Positions 1-9,300 of a stretch of DNA of 35,842 nt are shown here, in pieces. The DNA comes from an uncultured Porphyromonadaceae bacterium (lineage in GTDB: Bacteria > Bacteroidota > Bacteroidia > Bacteroidales > Muribaculaceae), in the NCBI GenBank assembly GCA_900541865.1, contig UQLO01000029.1, positions 1 to 35,842 on the forward strand, written 5' to 3'. The notes beneath the pieces were generated by a model. It saw only the letters and a program-made list of their open reading frames with translations. It had not been told where the DNA came from and did no database searches. A program made the position numbers and the translations under genes. The stretch's first letter is position 1; the number at the start of each line of letters is the position of its first letter.

Positions 1-35
1 GGGGCGGCGGCTGAAGCCGCCGGTCCATACGTTGG
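1..35 (-). repeat. Dispersed TTCA-loop hairpin repeat, copy 1
   Basis: Read on the minus strand, this unit has a conserved lead AACGTATGGA followed by a hairpin with 7 paired bases and a TTCA loop (stem arms at plus 5-11 and 16-22, loop 12-15). It faces copy 2 head to head across about 15 bases, and may continue beyond the window edge. The same lead and loop occur at 50-80 and 13557-13590, but with different stem bases that still pair. Confidence 0.75.
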
Positions 36-49
36 CTCGAAGGTTCGCG

Positions 50-80
50 GCGATATGGAGCGACGGCTTCAGCCGTCGCC
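50..80 (+). repeat. Dispersed TTCA-loop hairpin repeat, copy 2
   Basis: The lead is ATATGGA, followed by an 8-base-pair stem (60-67 with 72-79) closed by a TTCA loop (68-71). The stem bases differ from copies 1 and 3 yet remain fully complementary. The unit lies in the non-coding stretch before the DAHP synthase gene. No T-run follows directly, so it is not a classical terminator. Confidence 0.75.
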
Positions 81-192
81 GGGCCGCGGAGGCATTTTTG
101 CCGGGCTGGGAATCCCTTCGGGGGTTCATACGCTTGCGCAACAGCGCCGCGGGTTTTGGCACAAAGAATTTTTTTAATTGTAATCGATTGAA

Positions 193-1266
193 GTGAAGAC
201 AACATACGGGCATATTTGGCAGCTTGAGCCGCTTTTCGAAGAGGCGGTAAGTGTGCTTGCGGGCCCGTGCAGCGCCGAGAGCGAGGAGCAGACTCTTGCG
301 GCGGCCCGCGGTGTTGCAGCGGCTGGTGTAAAGGTATTTCGGGCAGGACTTTGGAAGCCTCGCACCAAGCCCGGTGGCTTTGAGGGCGTGGGGTCGGCGG
401 GTCTGCCGTGGCTGAAGCGTGTTCGCAAGGAAACGGGGCTGCTGACGGCCACCGAAATAGCCTCCGGGTCGCATCTGCGTCAGGTGCTTCGAGCGGGCGT
501 GGACTGCGTGTGGATAGGGGCGCGGACCACGGCTAACCCTTTCGCTGTTCAGGAGATAGCCGATACTTTTGCATCGCTTTCGGCTCAAGAGCGCGCTTCG
601 GTGGCAGTGCTGGTTAAAAATCCGGTCAATCCGGACCTTGAGCTATGGATAGGGGCATTGGAACGTCTTTACGCAGCGGGAGTTCGTCGTCTTGGGGCCG
701 TGCACCGGGGATTCAGCTCCTACGGTGAGAAATATTACCGCAACGCTCCTATGTGGCGCATACCCATAGAGTTGAGGCGGCGCATACCGCAGCTTCCGCT
801 CTACTGCGACCCGAGCCACATCGGCGGTCGCCGCGAGCTCATCGCCCCGCTGAGCCGCCAAGCCATGCAGATGGAGTTCGACGGCCTGATAATAGAGAGC
901 CACTGCACGCCGGAGCTTGCCCTGAGCGACTCTGCGCAGCAGATAACGCCGTCGGCGCTGGGAGAGCTGCTGGCGAGCCTCCACAAACCGCAGGGGCAGA
1001 GCGCGGAGGCCGATATTGCAGACCGTCGTCGCGACATTGATGCCATCGACAGCGAGCTGCTGGCTCTGCTTGCCCGGCGCCTGGAGGCAGCGCGGGCCAT
1101 CGGCACCCTCAAGCAGGAGGCGGGAATGGCCGTTGTTCAGCCCGACCGCTACCGTGCCATCATAGAGAGCCGAGTTGCCGAGGGCGGCAAATTGGGGCTC
1201 GACGCCGACTTTGTCCGCTCCATAATGGAGACCATCCACGAAGAGTCTGTTCGCCAACAGCTGTAG
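193..1266 (+). CDS. Bifunctional DAHP synthase / chorismate mutase
   Basis: This 357-residue enzyme joins two shikimate-pathway activities. The N-terminal part (about residues 15-260) is a DAHP synthase of the KDO8P/DAHP synthase fold, condensing phosphoenolpyruvate with erythrose 4-phosphate. It shows AGPCSAES (23-30), KPRTKP (55-60) and CDPSH (205-209), which carry substrate- and metal-binding residues of the family. The C-terminal part (about 274-357) is an AroQ-type chorismate mutase helical domain with the RxxIDxIDxELLxLLxxR pattern, making prephenate. Such fusions are usual in Bacteroidetes, where the mutase domain can mediate feedback control by aromatic products (family knowledge). 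The start is GTG; no ATG is available in frame upstream of the conserved region. The gene appears to stand alone, with the TonB receptor starting 66 bases later. Confidence 0.93.
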   Translation: MKTTYGHIWQLEPLFEEAVSVLAGPCSAESEEQTLAAARGVAAAGVKVFRAGLWKPRTKPGGFEGVGSAGLPWLKRVRKETGLLTATEIASGSHLRQVLRAGVDCVWIGARTTANPFAVQEIADTFASLSAQERASVAVLVKNPVNPDLELWIGALERLYAAGVRRLGAVHRGFSSYGEKYYRNAPMWRIPIELRRRIPQLPLYCDPSHIGGRRELIAPLSRQAMQMEFDGLIIESHCTPELALSDSAQQITPSALGELLASLHKPQGQSAEADIADRRRDIDAIDSELLALLARRLEAARAIGTLKQEAGMAVVQPDRYRAIIESRVAEGGKLGLDADFVRSIMETIHEESVRQQL

Positions 1267-1332
1267 GCCGATGCAATTTTTTGGCTTTGCGGCCGTTAAA
1301 TAAGATAGCCGATTCATATTCCCGGCTTTCTT

Positions 1333-3744
1333 ATGAAGTTTTATCTTACCCTTATCATATTTCTTGTAGGAGCCGTACTTCAGAGCGCAGGGTCGCCCGT
1401 TAAAATCACCGGCCTTGTTACCGATGAGGAGAACGAGCCTCTGGAATTTGTAACCGTCAAGGTGTCGGGGACGGCCTTGGGCACCACCACGGGCCTCGAC
1501 GGGCGCTACAACCTGTCGGTTGCGGAGACCGACACCCTGCGGCTGGTTTTCAGCTGCATAGGCTATGAGGAGTCGCGCCGTCGCCTTATTTCGCCCTCGG
1601 GCGAGGTGACCGTCAACGTCAAGATGACCCCGGCCAGTTATGCCCTGGGCGGCATCGAGGTTACCGACTTCCAGAAGCAGACCGGAGCCATACAGCGACT
1701 CGACACCGAGGGCTACCGTCTTGCGCCCGACGTCAACGGTGGCAGCGTTGAAGGTATGCTGACGACCCTTGCCGGCGTAAACTCGACCAACGAGATGAGT
1801 AGCCAGTACAGTGTTCGCGGCGGCAGCTATGACGAAAACAGCGTGTATATCAACGGCATAGAGGTCTACCGCCCGCAGCTCGTAAGCTCGGGTCAGCAGG
1901 AAGGCCTCAGCATTGTCAACCCTGATCTTGTGGGCGCCATCGGCTTCAGCACTGGCGGTTTCCCGGCCCAGTATTCGGACAAGATGAGCAGCGTGCTCGA
2001 CATCACCTATCGCGAACCGGAGTCGTTCGAAGGCAGCGTGTCGGCTTCGCTGCAGGGCGCCACGGCGGCCGTGGGTACCAGCAGCCGGCGCTTCAACCAG
2101 CTCCACGGCATACGCTACAAACAGAACAGCAGCCTGCTGGGCTCGCTCGACGAGAAGGGCGAGTACGACCCTCGCTTTTTCGACTATCAGACCAGCCTGA
2201 ACTATACCTTCAACCCCAAATGGAAGGCTTCCGTGCTGGGCAATATAGCAGTGAACCGCTACCGGTTCATCCCCCACAACCGGACCACCAAATTCGGCAC
2301 CAGCACCGATGCCAAGGAATTCACCGTCTATTTCGACGGCCAGGAGAAGGACCGCTTCGAGACCTATTTCGGGGCCTTTACGCTCAATTTCAAGCCCAAC
2401 CGCAGCAATGAGTTCACCCTTTTGGCATCGGGCTACCTCACCAACGAGCTTGTGGGCTACGATATTTCGGGCGAGTACTGGCTGGACCAGGCCGGCACCG
2501 GGGGCTCGAGCGGCGACGCCATAGGCGGCGAGCTCGGCGTTGGCCGCTACCATGAGCACGCCCGCAACCGCATGAAGGCCTCGGTGGTATCGCTGGGCCT
2601 CCGTGGCGCCACGGGCCTCAACCGACACAATTTGAGCTACGGCCTCACTTTCCAACACGAGAAAATCCACGACCGAGCCCGCGAGTGGGAGCTGCGCGAC
2701 TCGGCGGGCTACTCGCTGCCCTTCGACCCGTCGGCGCTTAAGGTAGTCTACAACCTACATTCCAACCACGACATCGCCACCAACCGCCTGAGCTTCTATG
2801 TTCAGGACACCTACCGACTGAGCACCTCCAAGGGCTATCTCAACATCAACGGCGGCATCCGCTTCAGCTACTGGGACTTCAACCGCGAATTTCTGGTTAG
2901 CCCTCGCCTGAGCCTTGGTTTCGTGCCCGACGCCAACCCTCGGCTGAGCCTCCGCTTTGCCACCGGCCTCTACTATCAGAGCCCGTTCTACAAGGAGTAC
3001 CGGCAGCCCGTGGAGGACGCCGACGGCAATGTCACCATCCTACTCAACAGCGACATAAAGAGTCAGCGCTCCTACCAGTTTATCTTCGGCGCCGACTATA
3101 CCTTCCGGGCTATGGGTCGCCCCTTCAAACTATCCGGCGAGGCCTACTACAAGCTTCTAGGCAACCTCATACCCTACGAAATCGACAACCTCAAGATAGT
3201 CTACACCGGCCAAAACCTCACCAACGGGTTCACCGCCGGCGTCGACTTCAAGCTTTTCGGGCAGTTCGTGCAGGGCACTGATTCTTGGATTAGTTTCTCG
3301 CTTATGAAGACGCAGGAGACGCTCAATGGCGTAAAAGTGCCTCGCCCCACCGACCAGCGCTATTCCTTCGCGCTCTTTTTCACGGACTATTTCCCCAAAT
3401 TCCCGAAGCTGAAATTCAACCTGCGCGGCATCTTCTCCGACGGCCTGCCGACCACGGCCCCCCGCGGCAGCCGCGACAAAGGCTATTTCCGCGCTCCGGC
3501 CTATAAGCGCGTCGACATCGGGTTGGCCTACGCCCTGCTATCGCCGGCGGCCGACGGCACGCGCCATACCGGCTTCTGGCGCCACTTCAAGAGCGTATGG
3601 CTTGGCGTTGATGTCTTCAACCTTCTCGACATCAGCAATGTAAGCTCCTACTATTGGGTGACCGACGTCAACAACATCCAGTACGCCGTTCCGAACTACC
3701 TCACCCACCGCCAGTTCAACGTGCGCCTGACGGTCGACTTCTGA
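1333..3744 (+). CDS. TonB-dependent outer-membrane receptor
   Basis: This is an 803-residue outer-membrane receptor that would import an unknown ligand using TonB energy. Residues 1-20 form a signal peptide. Residues about 23-105 are a carboxypeptidase-regulatory-like beta domain (GLVTDEENEPLEFVTV, then GTTTGLDGRY), typical of Bacteroidetes receptors. The plug follows (about 125-235, with SVRGGSYDENSVYINGIEVY-type residues), then the barrel, ending in an aromatic residue (RLTVDF) as expected for outer-membrane insertion. It is shorter than SusC-type receptors, and no SusD partner lies beside it, so a glycan-uptake role is not indicated. Ligand unknown. No clear -7 box was found in the short gap upstream. 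Confidence 0.92.
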   Translation: MKFYLTLIIFLVGAVLQSAGSPVKITGLVTDEENEPLEFVTVKVSGTALGTTTGLDGRYNLSVAETDTLRLVFSCIGYEESRRRLISPSGEVTVNVKMTPASYALGGIEVTDFQKQTGAIQRLDTEGYRLAPDVNGGSVEGMLTTLAGVNSTNEMSSQYSVRGGSYDENSVYINGIEVYRPQLVSSGQQEGLSIVNPDLVGAIGFSTGGFPAQYSDKMSSVLDITYREPESFEGSVSASLQGATAAVGTSSRRFNQLHGIRYKQNSSLLGSLDEKGEYDPRFFDYQTSLNYTFNPKWKASVLGNIAVNRYRFIPHNRTTKFGTSTDAKEFTVYFDGQEKDRFETYFGAFTLNFKPNRSNEFTLLASGYLTNELVGYDISGEYWLDQAGTGGSSGDAIGGELGVGRYHEHARNRMKASVVSLGLRGATGLNRHNLSYGLTFQHEKIHDRAREWELRDSAGYSLPFDPSALKVVYNLHSNHDIATNRLSFYVQDTYRLSTSKGYLNINGGIRFSYWDFNREFLVSPRLSLGFVPDANPRLSLRFATGLYYQSPFYKEYRQPVEDADGNVTILLNSDIKSQRSYQFIFGADYTFRAMGRPFKLSGEAYYKLLGNLIPYEIDNLKIVYTGQNLTNGFTAGVDFKLFGQFVQGTDSWISFSLMKTQETLNGVKVPRPTDQRYSFALFFTDYFPKFPKLKFNLRGIFSDGLPTTAPRGSRDKGYFRAPAYKRVDIGLAYALLSPAADGTRHTGFWRHFKSVWLGVDVFNLLDISNVSSYYWVTDVNNIQYAVPNYLTHRQFNVRLTVDF

Positions 3745-3769
3745 CCTATACCAATACAACCGGTTTTTT

Positions 3770-4372
3770 ATGGAAAGTAAAATTCAGCCAATTGAAGAAA
3801 TCAAGTCTCGCTTGCTTGTTGTCCGCGGGCGACTTGCCCTGCTCGACCGCGATGTCGCGGCCATCTACGGTGTACAAACCAAAGAAGTTAACCAAGCAGT
3901 GAAGAACAATCCTGCAAAATTCCCGAGTGGCTATGTGTTGGCGCTTAGCAATGAGGAAGTTGCAGATTTGCGGTCAAAAAAAATGACCACAAATTTATCG
4001 GCAATGTCAAGAGCGACCCCAAAAGTATTCACTGAAAAAGGTCTGTATATGCTTGCCACTATCCTTAAAAGTAAACAGGCCACTCAAGCCACCATCGACA
4101 TCATCGAGACCTTCGCCGCCGTCAAGGATCTGCAGCGCACCCTCATCGAGCTGCACAACGAGCGCGACGCGGGCATGCAGCCTTCGCTGATGACACGCTT
4201 CTCGGAGTTGCTTTCCGACCTCGTGCTGCCCGGACTGAGGCCAGATGAGTCGGAAACATCGATTGAGCTCAACTTCTTCATCGGCAAACTCAAACACACT
4301 GTGCGCCGCAAACGCCGCGCCGATGGCCCGGACATAGTGGAGGAACCGCAGACCCCTTACGGCGAGGAATAG
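3770..4372 (+). CDS. ORF6N-domain DNA-binding protein (phage antirepressor-like)
   Basis: This 200-residue protein has an N-terminal ORF6N domain (about residues 8-95: VVRGRLALLDRDVAAIYGV, then KEVNQAVKNN and FPSGYVLALS), a family related to phage KilA-N and antirepressor DNA-binding domains. The C-terminal half (about 110-200) is helical and charged and was not recognised. In Bacteroidales such genes occur singly in chromosomes as accessory genes. Its base composition is more AT-rich at the 5' end than its neighbours, and it is followed by an AT-rich non-coding gap; both suggest acquired DNA. Role in the host unknown; regulation of transcription is the likely activity. Confidence 0.85.
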   Translation: MESKIQPIEEIKSRLLVVRGRLALLDRDVAAIYGVQTKEVNQAVKNNPAKFPSGYVLALSNEEVADLRSKKMTTNLSAMSRATPKVFTEKGLYMLATILKSKQATQATIDIIETFAAVKDLQRTLIELHNERDAGMQPSLMTRFSELLSDLVLPGLRPDESETSIELNFFIGKLKHTVRRKRRADGPDIVEEPQTPYGEE

Positions 4373-4725
4373 AACTCATTTAAACTTATTCCCAAATGTT
4401 AAAAACTCATCTTTTTTTGTAAATCATTTCGGCCTTTTTCGGTTATTATGGAACCCCATAACGCCCTCAAAAGTCTTATGATTTCCTAAAAAATCTTTCG
4501 TTTTTACCTATTTGCGAAAAGTTTAAACGAGTTCATAGTAGATTTTTTATATCTCAACTTACGGCCAGAGGCTGTTGGTACAAAAAGTCCATAGGTTGGT
4601 AAAAAAGTGAGGATGTAATGGCCTCTTTACTTGCGGGATTTGTAAAAAATTCTTAAGTTTGCGGACTAAAGCAATGATGTCCAACATCGTTGCCCTTGGA
4701 AGCATAGTCCCAAACATTATCATCA
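4373..4725. other. AT-rich intergenic gap
   Basis: This stretch of about 350 bases holds no convincing gene. It is markedly richer in A and T than the flanking genes. It contains a weak inverted repeat GGAATA/TATTCC spanning the ORF6N stop (4366-4392), a small perfect hairpin TTATGG-AACC-CCATAA (4446-4461), several T-runs, and the putative kinase promoter near its right end. It could be the scar or edge of an acquired segment. Confidence 0.5.
4630..4661 (+). promoter_or_regulatory. Putative Bacteroidetes promoter for the kinase pair
   Basis: TAAGTTTG at 4654-4661 matches the TAnnTTTG -7 box. A weaker CTTG at 4630-4633 sits 20 bases upstream in the -33 position. The predicted start of transcription (about 4667) leaves a leader of about 58 bases before the ATG at 4726. 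Confidence 0.5.
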
Positions 4726-6303
4726 ATGGCAATATCGCGCAAGGCGCTTTCGCCCGGTACATACATTTTCGGCGGCTCGAGAGACTACCGTGTAGTCCGA
4801 CCCCTTGGGTCGGGCGGCTTCGGTATTACCTATCTCGTCGAGGCCGAGCTGGCGGGCACCGCAGGTGTGACGGCCTATTTTGCCATGAAGGAGCACTTTT
4901 TGGACAATCGCTGCGACCGGGCCTCCGGAACTACGGAGGTGAAATACTCCGCTCCGGTGGCTTCTGAAGTAGAACATTCGCTGCAGGACTTCATCGCCGA
5001 GGCCAACCGCCTGAAAAATCTTGGCGACGCTCACTCCAACATAGTTCGCGTCCACGAGATTTTCAAGGCCAACAACACGGCCTACTATGTCATGGAGTAC
5101 CTCGAAGGTCAGGACCTGCGGCAGTATGTCGGCACCCGGGGAAGCCTCACGCCGGCGGAGACTCGCCTGCTGCTGACTCCGATAGCGGATGCGCTGCGCT
5201 TTCTGCACACTCACCGGCTGACGCATCTTGACGTCAAACCCGACAATATCATGCTGGCCGCCGAGGAGAACGGCGCGGTTCGGCCCGTGCTCATCGATTT
5301 CGGACTGAGCAAGCACTACGACGAATCCGGCAAGCCCACCTCGACGGTGAATTTCACCGGCTGCTCCAACGGCTACTCGCCCGTCGAGCAGTACGGCGGC
5401 TTGAGCCAATTCCAACCCACGGCCGATATCTATGCCCTGGGGGCTACGATGATGTTCTGCCTGACGGGTCGCGACCCCCGGCGGGCCACCGAGCTCCTTC
5501 CCGGCGAGATACTCGGCGCTCTATCGGGCATCCCCGGCAATATGCCGCTGCTCATAGAGGCCATGATGGCTACACAGCGCAATGTGCGGCCGCAGAGCAT
5601 GGAGCGCGTTATAGACGCTCTGGGAGAGCCTTCGATGGTATCGCTTCAGCCCTTCAGCGGAGGCGGTCTCGAACAGCCTCCGGTGCCTCCGGCACCTCCT
5701 CAGCCTCCCGTAGCGCCGCCGGTGCGCAAAAAAGGCAAGAAGGCTGCCATAGCCGTGGTTGCGGTGGCTGCGGTGATAGTGATGCTGGTTGCGGGCTCTT
5801 TCCTTGTGGGCATGCTTGCGGGCGCACCCAAGCGGGTTGCGTACGCCGACGGCGGCTACCTCTTCGAGGAGTACACCACGGTGCGCACCCTCGAGAGCCA
5901 CTCGCGCTTCCTCACCGGCGTCAACCTGCCCAACGAGCCGCTCGGAGTGATTCTGGAGTGGGACGACGACGTCGACATGGACCTGCTCGCCGTTGAGCCC
6001 GGAGGCGCTTTCATCTACTTCGGCAACACCTCGACCACGCTCTCGGGTGCCCACTTCGGTGGCGACAGCTTCGGGGGCTACGGCTCGCAGGAGACCATAG
6101 TGTGGCTTCGTCCGCGCGACGGCATCTACCGCTTCTTCGCCCGCGTCAACGGCGCCATACCGAAAAAAACGCGTGTGCGCCTGCGCCTTGTCGCCGACGG
6201 CACCGAGGACACCTCCGACATAGAGCTCACCCCTCTGACCGAGCTCAGCGCAGCCGAACCGGAATATTTCCTCCTCGGCACCTACGAAAAAGAAACAATA
6301 TAA
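4726..6303 (+). CDS. Transmembrane Hanks-type Ser/Thr kinase with one extracellular repeat domain
   Basis: This 525-residue protein has a cytoplasmic kinase domain (about 20-300): glycine loop GSGGFG (28-33), ATP lysine K55 in AMKE, alpha-C glutamate near E92, catalytic loop HLDVKPDN (167-174), DFG (191-193) and an activation-segment motif YSPVEQYG in place of the usual APE. The HRD arginine is replaced by Leu. A Pro-rich linker (318-333) and a basic patch precede one membrane helix (about 340-366). The outer part (about 385-520) is a beta-rich domain with WDDDVDMDLL and GAHFGGDSFGG, which recurs four times in the next gene. The motif DxDxDL recalls YfaP/DUF2135-type domains (tentative). It likely senses an envelope signal. 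It is 18 bases from the next kinase, so the two are co-transcribed. Confidence 0.88.
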   Translation: MAISRKALSPGTYIFGGSRDYRVVRPLGSGGFGITYLVEAELAGTAGVTAYFAMKEHFLDNRCDRASGTTEVKYSAPVASEVEHSLQDFIAEANRLKNLGDAHSNIVRVHEIFKANNTAYYVMEYLEGQDLRQYVGTRGSLTPAETRLLLTPIADALRFLHTHRLTHLDVKPDNIMLAAEENGAVRPVLIDFGLSKHYDESGKPTSTVNFTGCSNGYSPVEQYGGLSQFQPTADIYALGATMMFCLTGRDPRRATELLPGEILGALSGIPGNMPLLIEAMMATQRNVRPQSMERVIDALGEPSMVSLQPFSGGGLEQPPVPPAPPQPPVAPPVRKKGKKAAIAVVAVAAVIVMLVAGSFLVGMLAGAPKRVAYADGGYLFEEYTTVRTLESHSRFLTGVNLPNEPLGVILEWDDDVDMDLLAVEPGGAFIYFGNTSTTLSGAHFGGDSFGGYGSQETIVWLRPRDGIYRFFARVNGAIPKKTRVRLRLVADGTEDTSDIELTPLTELSAAEPEYFLLGTYEKETI

Positions 6304-6321
6304 AATCAATCATAAAATCCT

Positions 6322-9300
6322 ATGGCAGAAGTAAAACACGCTCTACAGCCGGGCACGCTCCTAACGAGCGGCCAGCAGACGTACCGAGTCGTAAAGACCC
6401 TCGGCGCCGGCGGTTTCGGCATTACTTACCTCGTTGAGGCGCAGGTCAACGAGGGTGGAAACGTCCACTCCTTCTTCTACGCAATGAAGGAGCACTTCCT
6501 CAACAGCTGCTGCGAACGCGGCCAAGGGTCGTCGAAGGTGGTATACTCCAACCCCGTCGCCGACCAGGTTCAGAATTCGCAGCGCGACTTCGTTGCCGAG
6601 GCCGTGCGCCTGCAGAAGTTAGGCACCCGCCACGACAACATCGTCAAAGTGAAGGAAATCTTTGAGGCCAACAATACGGCTTACTACATAATGGAGTATC
6701 TCCAGGGCGACAGCCTCCGCGACTACGTGAGCAAGCGCGGACGCCTGAGCGAGCAGGAGACGCTGGCTCTGACCGGCCCGGTGCTCGACGCCATAGGCTT
6801 CCTCCACGCCAACCGCATGACGCATCTAGACATCAAGCCGGACAACATCATGCTCACTCCGGACCCCAACGGCGGTATGCGGCCCGTGCTGATCGACTTC
6901 GGCCTGAGCAAGCACTACGACGGTCAGGGTCGCCCCACATCGACCATCAATACCCTGGGCTGCTCCGACGGCTACTCGCCCGTCGAGCAGTACGGCGGCA
7001 TCACCACCTTCTCTCCCACGGCCGACATCTACTCCATGGGCGCAACTATGGCATACTGTCTCACCGGCCAGAATCCCAAGAAGGCCACCGACATGCTCGC
7101 CGGCGACACTGAGGCCTACGCCGCCTCCGGCACGCCGTTGGGCTACGCCATCTCCCAAATGATGAACATCAACCGCACCAAGCGCCCGCAGACTGCCGCC
7201 GAGGTGTTCAACATACTCAACAGCGCGCCCGCCCAGCCGCAGTACGGTCCCCAGCCGGGCTACGGGCAGACACCTCCGCCACCGCAGCCGCCCTACGGAG
7301 GCGCTCCGGCCGGCAACGCCACCTACGTTGCTCCCGGTGTGGGCGGCAATATGGGCGGCGGCATGCCACCGCAGCCGCCTTACGGCCCGGGCGCCCCCGC
7401 GGGCTATCCCTACCCGCAGCCCAAGAAGTCCGGTTCGAAGAATGTGATTTTCATTGTGCTGGGCGTTGTCGGAGCGCTCATACTCGGCGCGGCCGCCTTC
7501 TTCTTCCTGCGCAAGCCGGCAGAAGGCTCCATAGTGAACTACACCCGCAACGATGCAATCTCAGAGTACATCGTCACCGATGCACACAGCGAAGACACGG
7601 CACCCCACGGCGCCACCTTCCTGGAGAACTACGGCGACTATCCCCTTGCCATCTCCCTGATGTGGGACCGCGACAAAGACCTCGACCTCTACGTGGTCGA
7701 CCCCGACGGCGACTGCATCAACTGGAGCAACACCTACCTTCCGGAAACGGGCGGCCGCCACGGCGGCGACTCCTTCGGTGGCACCAACAGCAGCGAGACC
7801 ATCGGCTGGACGATGCCGGGCGAAGGTCAGTACGACATCTTCGTGCGCGCTTCGTCGCTTTCGGGCAACGTCCCGGTGCATGTAGGCATCATCGCCAACG
7901 GCGAGCACAAGTTCTACAAGGCCACCCTCAAGCCCAATGAAGAAATCGAGGGCTACGCTTTCTACCACATCACCGACTTCGACTACGACGACGCTCAGGC
8001 CATCATCGAGGAAGTGGTTGCCGAAGAAGTTGTTGCCGACGACAGCGTGGTCGAGGAAGTGGCAGTCGAGCCGATTTCCAACAACTCCGGCAGCAGCAGC
8101 GGCGGCGAAATCAGCCGCCACAGCACCACGCCGTACTCTATCGGCGACGCCATCTCCGAGTACTACTCGCCCAGCGTGACCACCGGCCGCAACGCCTCCG
8201 CCGAGAGCCGCGCAAACTCCAAGCCCGGCAACGGCCCGCTGAAGATTTCGCTGGTTTGGGATTCGTCGAACGACCTTGACCTCTACATCAACACTCCCGG
8301 CCTGACCGACATCTACTACGGCAACCGCACCGACAACACCTCCGGCGCGCAGCACTCCGGTGATGCCTACGGCGGCAGCGGCTCCTGCGAGAGCGTCAAC
8401 TTCAGCAACCCGGCCTCGGGCCGCTACGATATCTTTGTCCGCGGCCGCAACATTCCCGCTTCGGGCACTCCGGTGAAGGTGGTGGTTAAAGACGGCTCCA
8501 ACACGACCGTATACTCCACACGCCTGTTCGGCCCGACCAGCATGGCCGACTACAAGATTACGTTCTACAACTACACCTCGTCAGGTTCGTCGAGCAGCAG
8601 CTCGAGCAGTTCCTCCGGCTCGATTTCGTCGAGCGGCGTTCCGAACACCTACACCAGCGGTAGCACCCGCTCCTGCGGCTACTCCAACGCTGTCGACGAC
8701 TACTACGAGGCCAGCACGAGCTCTACCTACGACTCGGCCGCCGCAAGCCGCGCCGCAAACGTGGGCGGCAACGGCCCTCTGAAGTTCACCCTCCTTTGGG
8801 ACTTCTCGGGCGACTGCGACCTAATTGTGAACCAGGCAAACGGCGTCGACCTGTGGCGCAGCAACACCTCGTCGACCTACGACGCAAGCTTCTCGGGCGA
8901 CCAGTTCGGCGGCAGCGGCTCCTACGAGAGCATCTCCTTCACCAATCCGGGCAGCGGCAGCTACGACGCCTTCGTGCAGGTTCGCAGCGTGCCCTCGAGC
9001 GGCGGCCTGATTACTCTTGTAGTTAAAAACGGCTCCACCACCACAACCTACAAGACCCGCGTTCAGAAGTCGAACAGCGACCTGAAGGTGATCCGCATGG
9101 CTCAGGTGAGCTACTCGGGCGGTTCGTCGTCGTCGTCGTCGTCCTCTTCCTCGTCGTCCTCGTCGTCGAGCGGTCCGGCCTCCTACGCCAACAGTTCGAA
9201 CAGCTACAGCTCCGGCAACGTTGTGAGCAGCTACTACACGGCCAATACGTCGACTGCTTACGACTCCAATGCCGTGAGTCGCGCCAACAACGTTCACCGC

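Noticed and set aside
643..2670. Long minus-strand open frame opposite the chorismate mutase end and TonB receptor
   Set aside because: It spans two well-supported plus-strand genes and the gap between them; its translation has no domain and mirrors their codon use.
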